From Pelagerythrobacter aerophilus (lineage in GTDB: Bacteria > Pseudomonadota > Alphaproteobacteria > Sphingomonadales > Sphingomonadaceae): a DNA stretch of 64,000 nucleotides. Under the pieces are notes generated by a model. The model was not told the origin of the DNA and searched no databases. It worked only from the letters and a program-made list of their open reading frames with translations. Where the stretch lies: the NCBI RefSeq assembly GCF_003581645.1, contig NZ_QXFK01000008.1, positions 1 to 64,000 of the forward strand. Reading direction: 5' to 3'. Position 1 is the stretch's first letter; each line of letters begins with the position of its first letter. A program made the position numbers and the translations under genes. Below are positions 26,757-36,175 of this stretch, in pieces.

Positions 26757-27884
26757 TCAGCCCTTCTTCCACACGGTACGATTAACGTAGCCGGTGTAGC
26801 TCATCACGACGCGCAGTATCTTTCGCGACACGTTGGGCACATTGTAATCGGCGACAATCTCGAACTGCCGCCTCTCAGCATCGTGCTGTGAGGTAACGAC
26901 TCGGATTGATGCTAGAATATCGTCGCGCTTCAGCCCGGTCATGATCAGTGTGCCCACATCCATCCCTTCGGGCCGCTCGTGCGCGTTTCGCAGCGTAATC
27001 GCTGGTAGGTTGAGCAGACTCGCTTCCTCGGAGATAGTGCCACTGTCTGACAACACGCAAAAGGCCGATTTCTGCAGCTTCACGTAGTCGAAGAAGCCCA
27101 TGGGAGCCTGGTAGCGAACGCGCGCGTCGACCCCCGCATTGGGTAAGTCAGCGATGCGTTTCTGTGTGCGTGGATGCGTTGATACGATCACCGGCATGTC
27201 GAACTCAGCCGCCGCGGCCGAGAGCCCCTGCATCAGTTGCTCAAGGTTGCGCGGATCGTCGACGTTCTCCTCCCGGTGAACGCTAGCGATAAAATACTTC
27301 CCGGCCTCCACCCCTTCACGTGCCAACACGTCCGATGCGTCGATCTCTGAGGCGAAATGATCGAGCACTTCGCGCATATGGCTACCGGACTTGATGATCG
27401 TCTCAGGTCGAATGCCCTCCGCAATCAGATAGCGCCGACCATGTTCGGTCAGCACGAAATTGATGTCGCTAAGATGGTCCAGCACCTTCCGGTTGAGCTC
27501 TTCGGGAACGCGCTGGTCAAAGCAACGATTGCCCGCTTCCATGTGAAAGACCGGTATCTGGCGGCGCTTCGCTGGGATCACCGCGAGACAGCTGTTGGTG
27601 TCACCATAGAGCAATACCGCGTCGGGCCTTTCGAGTTCGAGCACGTCGTCAACTTTCGCGATCACCTCTGCGATCGTTTTCGCGGCGTTAGCGCCCGCCG
27701 CATTCAGAAAATGGTCGGGCTTGCGGATGCCCAGATTGTCGAAAAAGACCTGATTGAGCTCATAGTCGTAGTTCTGCCCTGTGTGGACCAGGACATGATT
27801 CACATATGCCTCAAACTCGGCGATCACTCGGCACATCTTAATAATCTCAGGACGCGTGCCGACGATAGTCATCACCTTCATCAT
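26757..27884 (-). CDS. UDP-N-acetylglucosamine 2-epimerase of the CapG/FnlC/WbvD group
   Basis: A 375-residue non-hydrolysing 2-epimerase. Blocks are IVGTRPEIIKMCRVI, LYGDTNSCLAVIPAKRR, MEAGNRCFDQRVPEELNRKVLDH and VLSDSGTISEEASLLNLPAI. The EAGNRCFD-x2-VPEE signature separates the CapG/FnlC type, which inverts C2 of a 6-deoxy-L-hexosamine, from ordinary WecB (compare EAGLRSGN in the gene at 41991-43112). It follows the RmlD-like and CapE genes, as in L-FucNAc and L-QuiNAc pathways, with one base between stop and start. Confidence 0.85.
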   Translation of the reverse strand: MMKVMTIVGTRPEIIKMCRVIAEFEAYVNHVLVHTGQNYDYELNQVFFDNLGIRKPDHFLNAAGANAAKTIAEVIAKVDDVLELERPDAVLLYGDTNSCLAVIPAKRRQIPVFHMEAGNRCFDQRVPEELNRKVLDHLSDINFVLTEHGRRYLIAEGIRPETIIKSGSHMREVLDHFASEIDASDVLAREGVEAGKYFIASVHREENVDDPRNLEQLMQGLSAAAAEFDMPVIVSTHPRTQKRIADLPNAGVDARVRYQAPMGFFDYVKLQKSAFCVLSDSGTISEEASLLNLPAITLRNAHERPEGMDVGTLIMTGLKRDDILASIRVVTSQHDAERRQFEIVADYNVPNVSRKILRVVMSYTGYVNRTVWKKG

Positions 27885-27885
27885 A

Positions 27886-28761
27886 TTATCGGCTTTCGAT
27901 CCTGCTGGCTTTCATGAACTCGACGAGGTCTGGCCATGAGGGTGGAGTGTATCCGGTGGCCATGCGGAAGCGATCTGAGTTGAGTGATCGATCGATGACC
28001 AAGGACGCGTCAGGCTCGATCGCGATATTATGATCGTAGGCTTCGCCCACTAGCCGCAGCAGATCATATTTGGTGATCGGATCGACCGAAACATGATAAA
28101 GGCCGGTGAGCTCAGTGCGCGGCAGCACGAAATCACGCACAACGCGAGCCAACTCGGCCGTCGGCAGTCCTGAAAAGATTGCCTTGGTAAAGCCCCTGAT
28201 CGCATGCTTCTGCGCCAGAAACCATTCGACCAGCCCATTCGCCGACGCGAGTTCGTGACCGATGATGGACGTGCGCAGCGTCACCGCGTTCGGCCCCGTA
28301 ACCTCACCTAGATATTTGCTGAGCCCATACACGTCGTTCGCGTCGGCCTTATCCGTTTCCAGATAATTACCCCTCGCGCCTGAAAAGACGCAGTCGGTGC
28401 TGACATGGACCAAGCGCGCGCCCGCGATCTCGGCGAGCGTCTGCAGCCTGTGTGGCAGCAGCGTGTTGACTGGCACCGCCGACGTGACCGCGTTGCCACC
28501 CGCGAGTTGCTTGATCAACCCGACCGCATTGATCACAATATCGGGTCGCGCTGCGGCGAAAACTCCCGCCAAGCTGTCGCTGCTCCCGGCATCGAGACCG
28601 GTGATGAAGCTCGCGTCGCCGGCGATTTTCTCCAGCCGCGGGCTGAGTGAACGTACCGCGCCGATCGCTGCATAGCCCTTAGACTGCGCAAAGGTGCGCA
28701 GCATCGCTGTACCCAGCATCCCGCTGGCGCCCAGCACCAGCACTCGGATTGGTTCGGCCAA
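27886..28761 (-). CDS. RmlD-like NAD(P)-dependent sugar reductase (WbvR-like)
   Basis: A 291-residue short-chain reductase: nucleotide-binding VLVLGASGMLGTAML, VSTDCVFSGARGNY, and the active-site YGLSKYLGE (YxxxK). It resembles dTDP-4-dehydrorhamnose reductase but lies between CapE- and CapG-like genes. CapF/FnlB, the reductase of the L-FucNAc route, carries an extra C-terminal cupin domain (about 370 residues), absent here; an RmlD-like reductase is what the UDP-L-QuiNAc (WbvB-WbvR-WbvD) route uses. The start is a TTG, supported by AAGGAGG six bases upstream. Confidence 0.82.
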   Translation of the reverse strand: MAEPIRVLVLGASGMLGTAMLRTFAQSKGYAAIGAVRSLSPRLEKIAGDASFITGLDAGSSDSLAGVFAAARPDIVINAVGLIKQLAGGNAVTSAVPVNTLLPHRLQTLAEIAGARLVHVSTDCVFSGARGNYLETDKADANDVYGLSKYLGEVTGPNAVTLRTSIIGHELASANGLVEWFLAQKHAIRGFTKAIFSGLPTAELARVVRDFVLPRTELTGLYHVSVDPITKYDLLRLVGEAYDHNIAIEPDASLVIDRSLNSDRFRMATGYTPPSWPDLVEFMKASRIESR

Positions 28762-28808
28762 GAACCGCCTCCTTCAATTCGTTCGCCCCGGACTACCCGG
28801 ATCGAAAT

Positions 28809-29843
28809 TCAACCGCGCGTCCAGCCCTCGAGCTCCGCTTGCACTTCGGGAAGGCTGAGCAGAAGCTGCCTCACCCCCTCCACGTCGAGCCTCTCGGTGT
28901 TGTGCGAGTGATAATCATCCATCGTTGCGGTCGTCGTTTCCCCCTCGCTGAAATAGGCGGCATAGTTAAGATCGCGGTCATCGAGCCGCAGCCGCCAATA
29001 GTCGCCCATATCTTCTGCGGTACCGAGTTCCTGCGCGCTGGCCAGCGTCTCATAAAGCTTCTCGGCATGGCGCCAGCCGATCGCCTTCACAGGATGGTTG
29101 GGCGATCCGAACAGTTCCGCGAGCGCGGTGGCGAGGTCGGCGATCGTTGACGCCGCAGCCTTCTTGATGAACAAATCGCCCTGCCGCGCGTGCTCGAAAG
29201 CGAAGCGCACCAATGCGACGCTGTCGCGCAATGGCATCAAAAAGCGTGTCATGTTGGGCTCGGTCACCGTGATCGGCTGTCCGTTCTTGATCTGACGAAT
29301 GAACAATGGGATCACCGATCCGCGCGAGCACATAACGTTGCCGTAGCGTACGCAACTGATCGTCGTGGCGGCTTCCGGGCCGATCTCCCGGGACGCGGCC
29401 TGTACCATCTTCTCCATCATTGCCTTCGATATGCCCATCGCGTTGATCGGCTGCACTGCTTTGTCGGTGGATAGGCAGACCAGGCTGCCGACCCCATGTT
29501 CAATCGAAGCACGGATGACATTTTCCGACCCGAGGACATTCGTCCGAACCGCCTCCATCGGAAAGAATTCGCAACTCGGAACTTGCTTTAGAGCAGCCGC
29601 ATGAAACACGGCTTCAACACCCTTGACGGCACGCGACACGCTCTCACGATCACGTATGTCGCCAATGAAAAAGCGTGCCCGCGCATCCCCCAACCTGTTA
29701 CGCAAAGCGTCCTGCTTCTCCTCATCTCGGCTGAGGATGCGCACCTCTTCAATGTCGCCCCTGAGGAGCTCATGAACCATCGTTTTGCCGAACGAGCCGG
29801 TTCCTCCAGTAACCAGCACCCTCCGAACTTTACCTGTGCCCAT
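28809..29843 (-). CDS. CapE/FnlA-type UDP-GlcNAc 4,6-dehydratase / 5-epimerase
   Basis: A 344-residue extended short-chain dehydrogenase with RRVLVTGGTGSFGKTMVHE, FHAAALKQVPSCEFFPMEAV, LSTDKAVQPINAMGISKAMM and RYGNVMCSRGSVIPLF. In this family methionine replaces the usual catalytic tyrosine (M-x3-K), as seen here. CapE/FnlA removes water from UDP-GlcNAc and epimerises C5 (and C3), the entry step to UDP-L-FucNAc and UDP-L-QuiNAc. It is soluble and lacks the membrane domain of PglF/WbpM, present in the second dehydratase at 31550-33535. Confidence 0.88.
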   Translation of the reverse strand: MGTGKVRRVLVTGGTGSFGKTMVHELLRGDIEEVRILSRDEEKQDALRNRLGDARARFFIGDIRDRESVSRAVKGVEAVFHAAALKQVPSCEFFPMEAVRTNVLGSENVIRASIEHGVGSLVCLSTDKAVQPINAMGISKAMMEKMVQAASREIGPEAATTISCVRYGNVMCSRGSVIPLFIRQIKNGQPITVTEPNMTRFLMPLRDSVALVRFAFEHARQGDLFIKKAAASTIADLATALAELFGSPNHPVKAIGWRHAEKLYETLASAQELGTAEDMGDYWRLRLDDRDLNYAAYFSEGETTTATMDDYHSHNTERLDVEGVRQLLLSLPEVQAELEGWTRG

Positions 29844-29943
29844 CGTTACGTGGCCTTCTCATACATATCCAGAGCTTCATCACATCGCCCGATCGAGCTG
29901 TTCCCAACGGGGCCGCGGACGCCTTTATGCTGAGGGACGCAGT

Positions 29944-31236
29944 CTACAGGCGCAGGGCGCCAGCCTCCCGCGGCAATATGCCTTTCAGGTCATATACGAC
30001 ATGAACGGGCTTAACACATGCATCAAAGAGCGACATGCCTCGATCGCGAAACATGTCGTGCGCAACCGCAACCATCACGCCGTCGTAAGTATGAGCAGGC
30101 ACCACGTCGATCAGTTCCAACCCATACTCTCGTCGTGCATCCTGAGCGTCCACCCAAGGATCATAAACATCGACATCGATTCCATATGCTTCGAGTTCGG
30201 CAATTACATCGACAACCCGCGTGTTGCGGAGGTCGGGGCAATTCTCTTTGAAGGTCAACCCCATTACAAGAACTCGAGCGCCATTAACTTGAATACGCCC
30301 CTTCAACATTGCCTTAACAAGTTGCTCCGCCACATAGGCGCCCATACCATCGTTGAGGCGACGCCCCGCCAAGATGACCTCCGGGCGGTAACCTATCGCC
30401 TCGGCCTTATGTGTTAGATAATAGGGATCAACACCAATGCAGTGACCGCCGACCAACCCAGGGCGGAACGGTAAGAAGTTCCACTTCGTGCCTGCCGCCT
30501 CCAGGACAGCTTCCGTATCGATGCCCATACGATTGAAAATTATGGCAAGTTCATTGATAAGCGCAATGTTGAGGTCCCGCTGAGTATTCTCGATCACCTT
30601 GGCCGCCTCAGCAACACGAATAGACTCTGCCCTATAGGTTCCCGCGGTGATAATGGAAGCATATAGACTATCCACAAGCGCCGCCACCTCCGGTGTAGAC
30701 CCGGACGTCACCTTGCAGATTGAGGTCAAGCGATGCTTTTTGTCACCTGGATTGATCCGCTCCGGGCTATAGCCGCAAAAGAAGTCGTGGTTGTAAGCCA
30801 AGCCCGATTTGCGTTCTAACACGGGTACGCAAATTTCTTCGGTCGCCCCCGGATAGACAGTCGATTCAAAAACTATTATGTCACCGGGCTTCAGCACCGC
30901 CCCCACGGCTTCTGACGCTCGAATCAAGGGGCTGAGATCAGGACGACGATGCACGTCAATCGGTGTGGGCACCGTCACTATAAACAGATTGCAAGAGGCA
31001 AGATCGGCAGGATCGGAGGAGAAACATAGCTGCGCGGCCGCCGACAGCTCCTCTGTCGTCGTCTCCAACGTCGCATCGACGCCATGACGAAGTGCAGCGA
31101 TCCGCTGCTGGTCAATATCGAACCCGACCACGGAACGAATGCGACCGAATTCAACGGCAAGCGGCAGACCGACATAGCCGAGGCCGATTATGGCAATCTT
31201 TAGTTCATCCAAGGATGGCGGTGGGGTGATTGTCAT
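29944..31236 (-). CDS. UDP-sugar 6-dehydrogenase, TviB/WbpO type
   Basis: A 430-residue nucleotide-sugar dehydrogenase: [53 protein letters not shown], catalytic cysteine in [18 protein letters not shown], and [18 protein letters not shown]. The C-terminal blocks are those of the TviB/WbpO branch, which oxidises UDP-N-acetylhexosamines such as UDP-GalNAc to the uronic acid. This differs from the WecC-like enzyme at 40588-41889, so the locus probably makes two uronic acids. It is the first gene of the minus-strand biosynthesis operon. Confidence 0.87.
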   Translation of the reverse strand: MTITPPPSLDELKIAIIGLGYVGLPLAVEFGRIRSVVGFDIDQQRIAALRHGVDATLETTTEELSAAAQLCFSSDPADLASCNLFIVTVPTPIDVHRRPDLSPLIRASEAVGAVLKPGDIIVFESTVYPGATEEICVPVLERKSGLAYNHDFFCGYSPERINPGDKKHRLTSICKVTSGSTPEVAALVDSLYASIITAGTYRAESIRVAEAAKVIENTQRDLNIALINELAIIFNRMGIDTEAVLEAAGTKWNFLPFRPGLVGGHCIGVDPYYLTHKAEAIGYRPEVILAGRRLNDGMGAYVAEQLVKAMLKGRIQVNGARVLVMGLTFKENCPDLRNTRVVDVIAELEAYGIDVDVYDPWVDAQDARREYGLELIDVVPAHTYDGVMVAVAHDMFRDRGMSLFDACVKPVHVVYDLKGILPREAGALRL

Positions 31237-31549
31237 TACTAGGAGTCATTCCTCATACTTTTGAGACAGAGCGAGCTAACCAGCCACTCCGCTTTACGCG
31301 CACTCGAGAGCAGCCATTCCAAAGGTCAACTCCGCAGCGGTACAATTCGCGAATTGCACGAACCATGGCGGCCCCCGCGATGAAAAGATAGGTCTGCCTA
31401 CCGCTAAAGGATCTTTTCCATCCGCGGCGATTACACTTACATGGAAATTAAGAAGTATTATAGTTAGATCTGTTTGAACTTGCGGATGAAACGTCGAGCA
31501 CGCAATTTACAGATGATCCGAATCATTGATGCGCAGTGATTTTAGTGCT
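31237..31549 (-). promoter_or_regulatory. Intergenic region with candidate -10 box before the biosynthesis operon
   Basis: This 313-base interval between two minus-strand genes holds no credible gene. On the minus strand it contains TATAAT (plus coordinates 31457-31462), about 220 bases before the dehydrogenase start, inside an AT-rich stretch. No good -35 box stands at the right distance, so the promoter is only a candidate; the transcript would have a long leader. No terminator hairpin was recognised for the gene upstream. Confidence 0.35.
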
Positions 31550-33535
31550 TCAGCTCGCTCTCTCCATTATGCCATTAACGCTTTCCCCGACAGGGGATTG
31601 ATATTCAGGGACCAGCTCACCGAGTAGCGCCGTGGCCATCATGCTATCGCCTGCGCCGAGAAGCGCACTCATCTTATCCAGTGTCGCCTGCAACGATTTC
31701 CACGGAATCAGCGCCTCGTTTGCTCTTCGGATTCGCTCATGGACGGTCGGCTCGGGATTGTCGCCGATAAGAAGCTCTTCGTAGAGCTTTTCGCCCGGGC
31801 GAAGGCCGATCTCGCGAATCTCGATGTCGCCTTCGGGATTCATCTCGTCACGAACCGTCCTGCCCGAGAGATGGATCATGCTTCGAGCAAGATCCAGGAT
31901 GCGCACCGGCTCACCCATGTCGAGGACAAAGACCTCTCCGCCTTTCGCCATCGCACCCGCCTGAATGACGAGCTGCGCAGCTTCCGGTATCGTCATGAAA
32001 TATCGAGTGACGTCCCTGTCAGTGAGCGTGACGGGGCCGCCCTCCTTGATCTGACGCTGAAAGCGCGGCACGACGGAGCCGCTGGATCCCAGCACGTTAC
32101 CGAACCGCACCATCGTGAAGATCGTCCGATCGCGCGCCGACCCGTGCAACTGAGCACGCGCCTGCAGGATTAATTCGCACACGCGCTTGGACGCCCCCAT
32201 CACGTTCGTCGGTCGGACGGCCTTGTCCGTGCTGATCAAGACGAAGTTCCGCACGCCGCATTCCTCGGCAACAAGGCAGGCATTCAACGTGCCAAATATA
32301 TTGTTGCGCAGGCCCGCGATAGGGTTACTTTCAACCAAAGGCACATGCTTGTAGGCAGCCGCGTGAAATAGTGTTTCAGGCTGACACTTCTCGAAAACTC
32401 GCCGCATAGCATCGCGATCCCCGACATCCCCAAGGACCGGCATGATGGGAACGCCCACGTGAAGAGACTCCGCGAGCGCTTCCAGTTCGGCCCCGATCGC
32501 GTAAAGAGCGTATTCCGAGCGCTCAAGCAGGATCAGCTCGGAAGGACGAGACCGCAATATTTGGCGGCAAAGTTCGCTGCCGATCGATCCGCCGGCCCCC
32601 GTCACCATAACCCGCTTTGCCGTCACGGTCTTCCCGATGAGCAATTCGTTCGGACGGACCGGATCACGTCCGAGGAGGTCGTCTACTGAAACGTCCCGCA
32701 AATCGCTGACCGAGACTTTTCCATCGATGAGATTGCCGACGCTCGGAAGCGAGCGGACCGCCACGGGGTGCTTCTGCAATGCTTCAATAATTGCCTTGCG
32801 ACGCGACCGACTCGCACTCGGAAGCGCGAGCAGAACTTCATCAATATCGTTGCTACCCAGAAGCGCGTCGAGCTTTGTCGACGGATGCACTGTTACTCCG
32901 TCAAGCTGCTGACCGGCCAGACGCACGTCATCATCGATGAACGCCGCGACCCGCACGCGCGGCTCGTGCCGCAAAGAGAGCGCGAGCTGCTGACCGGCAC
33001 TACCGGCGCCATAGATGGCCACCACCCGACGAGTGGAGTCCGCTTGGCGCCCATTGACAATATCGATCAGCACGAACCGGATCGTCAGGCGGCTAATAGC
33101 CATCAGTGTTAGAAATACAATTGGCTGAATCAAAGCGATCGTACGGGGAATCCCGTCGAACCCGTTGGCCAAAAACAGGATGATCATCGGTATCGTGAAG
33201 ATGACGACAGCCGTTCCCAGGCCGAACATGGCACGGGCGCCCGAGAAGCGGATGATTGAGCGATAAACGCCACGCCAGCTAGCGATAGGATACCATAGAA
33301 CTAGCGCCGCAGCCGTAACCAGTACAACGTTTGCCTCCACGCGGTAGAATTCACCCAGACGCAATGAGAAGGCCGTCCAAACCGCGATCGTGCATAACAC
33401 GCCGTCGATCGCGGCTACGATGAGCTGCCGCGTTCGCCGTGGTAGCGCTCCGAGCCATCCGAATGATGACGCGATCGCGCTGCCGAGAACTTGCTGCAGC
33501 ATCGATGTTCTCTCTGAAAACAGGTCCAGTTTCAT
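31550..33535 (-). CDS. Membrane-bound UDP-GlcNAc 4,6-dehydratase (PglF/WbpM family)
   Basis: A 661-residue protein. About four N-terminal transmembrane helices (residues 35-165) precede a first Rossmann-like domain (VVAIYGAGSAGQQLALSLR). The C-terminal catalytic dehydratase domain shows VMVTGAGGSIGSELCRQIL, HAAAYKHVPLVESNP, STDKAVRPTNVMGASKRVCE (Met-x3-Lys) and RFGNVLGSSGSVVPRF. The product, UDP-4-keto-6-deoxy-GlcNAc, feeds bacillosamine or QuiNAc. With the PglC/D/E-like genes bacillosamine is likeliest. The start at 33535 (MKLDLF) gives the WbpM-like length (665); the open frame further upstream is not conserved-looking. Confidence 0.9.
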   Translation of the reverse strand: MKLDLFSERTSMLQQVLGSAIASSFGWLGALPRRTRQLIVAAIDGVLCTIAVWTAFSLRLGEFYRVEANVVLVTAAALVLWYPIASWRGVYRSIIRFSGARAMFGLGTAVVIFTIPMIILFLANGFDGIPRTIALIQPIVFLTLMAISRLTIRFVLIDIVNGRQADSTRRVVAIYGAGSAGQQLALSLRHEPRVRVAAFIDDDVRLAGQQLDGVTVHPSTKLDALLGSNDIDEVLLALPSASRSRRKAIIEALQKHPVAVRSLPSVGNLIDGKVSVSDLRDVSVDDLLGRDPVRPNELLIGKTVTAKRVMVTGAGGSIGSELCRQILRSRPSELILLERSEYALYAIGAELEALAESLHVGVPIMPVLGDVGDRDAMRRVFEKCQPETLFHAAAYKHVPLVESNPIAGLRNNIFGTLNACLVAEECGVRNFVLISTDKAVRPTNVMGASKRVCELILQARAQLHGSARDRTIFTMVRFGNVLGSSGSVVPRFQRQIKEGGPVTLTDRDVTRYFMTIPEAAQLVIQAGAMAKGGEVFVLDMGEPVRILDLARSMIHLSGRTVRDEMNPEGDIEIREIGLRPGEKLYEELLIGDNPEPTVHERIRRANEALIPWKSLQATLDKMSALLGAGDSMMATALLGELVPEYQSPVGESVNGIMERAS

Positions 33536-33867
33536 TCCGGAGCCGACCTCTTTCGTCTCTAGACACCTGCCGGGGTAGACTGCACCCCCAAAAACTTCGA
33601 GGAGGGCAGCTATTCCACAATGACCGAGGCGCAATAGGTGAGTTGGAGATTCTGGCAAACCCCCATCCCCACCGGAACGATGGCGCGTGTCGCGCACGCG
33701 CCCAGTGGAAGACAGCGTCAAGTCCGGAAGCGCACGGCCCAGGTGCGTCTTGACCTCGATAAGTGCGACTGCGAGAGAACGGCAATGTTCGCGACGATAT
33801 TGCGCCGCTGCCCGCCCCGTCGCCAATTGGGCGTCCACGGGCGTGCCCAGCCTCAGCATGAGGTTGG
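33536..33867. other. Divergent intergenic region of the polysaccharide locus
   Basis: A 332-base region between the PglF-like gene (minus) and the ligase gene (plus). No convincing gene was found. It should hold the promoters for both directions; no clean -35/-10 pair was recognised. It contains one perfect inverted repeat, listed separately. Confidence 0.5.
33682..33702. repeat. Perfect 8-base inverted repeat
   Basis: GGCGCGTG (33682-33689) and CACGCGCC (33695-33702) flank a five-base spacer TCGCG. It lies near the middle of the divergent region, where a regulator controlling both directions could bind; it could also be a chance hairpin in GC-rich DNA. Confidence 0.4.
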
Positions 33868-35370
33868 ATGATGGAGGCACCGCCTGTTGCTTTGAACCGA
33901 ACGAAGCGCTCGCGGCGTCGCGGGCGCATTCTGGAGAGTGTCCTGTCGTCACGGGCGCGACTAAGCGTCCTTTGCGGGCTCCTGGTCGTCATTTTTCTGA
34001 CCGGCGGCAGTTCGCGGGCCGACATGCAATCGCTGGTCCTGCTCCGCCCCATCTCATTGCTCGCTTTGGGGTACGGACTACTCACAATCTCCCAGGAGCA
34101 TATCCGACGTTACTGGCCCCTCGTTACGATAGCAGCGGCTACCGTGGTCCTTTTCGCGTTTCACCTCATCCCCCTGCCGCCCGGGCTTTGGCACTCTTTG
34201 CCGGGACGAGAGACCATCGCGGAGTTGGATGCCTTGCTCGGACTCAATGATCAATGGCGGCCGCTGACTCTGGACCCCCAGACAACTCGCAATGCTCTGT
34301 TGGCGCTGGCCACGCCTTGTGCCGTTCTCGTTTTGGGCATCCAGCTTGGTACCGGGCAGCACGAGAAGTTATTGACCTTCATCCTAGGACTCGGTGTCTT
34401 GACGGCTATCTGGGGGCTACTGCAACTCATGGGCAGTCCCCGGGGACCGCTCTACCTCTACAGCCTGACGAGTTATGGCTCGCCAGTGGGGCTGTTCGCC
34501 AATCGAAACCATCAGGCCGTGTTCCTCGCCAGTCTGATTCCAGTGATGTATTGCTGGGCGCAACTCGCGCAAGGGTCGTGGAAAGACATAGGAACCACCA
34601 AGGGCAAGCGCAGCGCGATGGCTGCCGGTGGCATGCTTCTGCTCATTCCGTTGCTTCTGATTACGGGATCACGCGCCGGGCTGCTGACGCTCATTCTTTC
34701 AGTATGTGTTACTGCCGCGCTGATCGCCGTGATTGCGCCTGCGGGCGCTAGGCGTACGCACCGATCCTCCGCGCTTGCCCGCATTGCTCCTGCAGCGGTT
34801 GCCGCAGCGGTTGTGGGAGGGCTCGGGCTCGTCACGATTGGTCTGGGGCGCGATCGAGCCTTTGAGCGGCTCATCGGCTCGGATCCGATCGCGGACACCC
34901 GGGCCGATCTTTTGCCCGCGACCTGGCGGATCGCGGTTGATGCATTTCCATGGGGGACGGGGGCTGGCTCGTTCGACGATGTTTATCGGATGCGCGAATC
35001 CGACACGCTTCTGAGGCCGGAGTATGTGAATCACGCACATAACGATTTCCTGGAAGTTCTGATGACCGGTGGTCTACCGGGACTTCTGATCCTGATCTTT
35101 GGCATTGTGCTTTTCGCTGCTCGAGGCTGGGGAATATGGCGCGCCGGCCGCGCCAAAATTCGCGGCAATATCTGGCCCGCTGCGGCGCTGATCGCATTAG
35201 CGATCCTATTCATCGCATCACTCATCGACTATCCTCTGCGTGTCCCGGCAATGGCGAGCTATGCGGTTCTGCTCGCGATTTGGGCTAGCAGGGGATCATA
35301 CGTCGCGGATCCAGCGGAATATGGTCCACGTCGTACACGGATGGGTCGGCACTCTAAAAAGAGCTCCTAA
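33868..35370 (+). CDS. O-antigen ligase/polymerase family membrane protein
   Basis: A 500-residue protein with about 12 transmembrane helices and the Wzy_C/WaaL domain: GSRAGLLTLILSVCVTAAL, then a large periplasmic loop with the hallmark HAHNDFLEVLMTGGLPGLL. Members either ligate polymer to lipid A core or polymerise repeats. As a separate Wzy-like gene exists at 23.6-25.0 kb, this one may be the ligase or a second polymerase. It starts the plus-strand export operon; ATGATG gives two possible start codons, with a weak GAGGTTGG before them. Confidence 0.85.
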   Translation: MMEAPPVALNRTKRSRRRGRILESVLSSRARLSVLCGLLVVIFLTGGSSRADMQSLVLLRPISLLALGYGLLTISQEHIRRYWPLVTIAAATVVLFAFHLIPLPPGLWHSLPGRETIAELDALLGLNDQWRPLTLDPQTTRNALLALATPCAVLVLGIQLGTGQHEKLLTFILGLGVLTAIWGLLQLMGSPRGPLYLYSLTSYGSPVGLFANRNHQAVFLASLIPVMYCWAQLAQGSWKDIGTTKGKRSAMAAGGMLLLIPLLLITGSRAGLLTLILSVCVTAALIAVIAPAGARRTHRSSALARIAPAAVAAAVVGGLGLVTIGLGRDRAFERLIGSDPIADTRADLLPATWRIAVDAFPWGTGAGSFDDVYRMRESDTLLRPEYVNHAHNDFLEVLMTGGLPGLLILIFGIVLFAARGWGIWRAGRAKIRGNIWPAAALIALAILFIASLIDYPLRVPAMASYAVLLAIWASRGSYVADPAEYGPRRTRMGRHSKKSS

Positions 35371-35446
35371 TTTCCGAAGGCCTGGGCTTGCTTATCAAAG
35401 GCGCTCCGGTAAGTGCGCAATACAAATGCGAAATTGGACGAAGCGA

Positions 35447-36157
35447 ATGTCAACAATCAGGTATTTCCTCGTCTGCCTCACGGCGGCCAGCCTGCTCGCC
35501 GGATGCGCTGGCAAGGATCGCTCCGTGGCTATGGCGCCTGGTATCGAGTTAACTGATCTCGATAGCCTGCCGCCGCCCGATGGCGGCTACGTCACTCGGG
35601 TGCAGCCAGGTGACCAGCTGGAAATCACCGTCCTCAACTCTGAACCGTTAAGCGGTACGTATATTGTGGACGACCGTGGGAATCTCGATTTTCCGCTGAT
35701 TGGCCCGATTAATGTCGAGGGGGAATCTGCGACGGGTGTGGGCAAGATAATCGCTCAGCACCTTGAAGGCCGATTTCTTCGCGACCCCAATGTCAGCGTG
35801 ATCCCCGCAGAGTTGTCTCAGCCCACCGTGTCCGTCGGCGGAGAGGTTGAGAAGCCTGGCGCATATCCGGCCCGCCTTTCCCGAACGCTCGCACGGGCGA
35901 TCAACAATGCCGGTGGTCTCGCGGACTACGCCAAGACGGACGATGTCGTGGTCATGCGAACCGTCGGCGACACGACATACATCGGCGTCTACAACATCGA
36001 GGCTATTCAGCGCGGGAACTATCCGGATCCACGGATCTACGCCGACGATATCGTCACGGTGGGCGACTCTCCAGCACGCCGCCGCCTCGAAACCATTCTG
36101 CAGTTCGTGCCCCTGCTGACATCGAGCGCGATCCTGATCGATCGCATTGGCAACTAA
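35447..36157 (+). CDS. Wza/GumB-type polysaccharide export lipoprotein
   Basis: A 236-residue outer-membrane export protein. The signal peptide ends in the lipobox LLAGC (cysteine near residue 19). Then comes the poly-export domain (VQPGDQLEITVLNSEPLSG, VDDRGNLDFPLIGPINVEG, LRDPNVSVI) and one SLBB-type domain (VSVGGEVEKPGAYPARLSRTLARAI). It would form the ring or pore with the Wzc-like partner. It is smaller than E. coli Wza (379 residues), as usual for GumB/ExoF-like forms. The frame extends upstream, but only the ATG at 35447 gives a proper lipoprotein signal. Confidence 0.92.
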   Translation: MSTIRYFLVCLTAASLLAGCAGKDRSVAMAPGIELTDLDSLPPPDGGYVTRVQPGDQLEITVLNSEPLSGTYIVDDRGNLDFPLIGPINVEGESATGVGKIIAQHLEGRFLRDPNVSVIPAELSQPTVSVGGEVEKPGAYPARLSRTLARAINNAGGLADYAKTDDVVVMRTVGDTTYIGVYNIEAIQRGNYPDPRIYADDIVTVGDSPARRRLETILQFVPLLTSSAILIDRIGN

Positions 36158-36175
36158 TCCGTCGAGAAGAAACCA

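Noticed and set aside
33674-33700. GGAAC as a possible EcfG general-stress promoter -35 box.
   Set aside because: No GTT-type -10 element stands 16-17 bases downstream.
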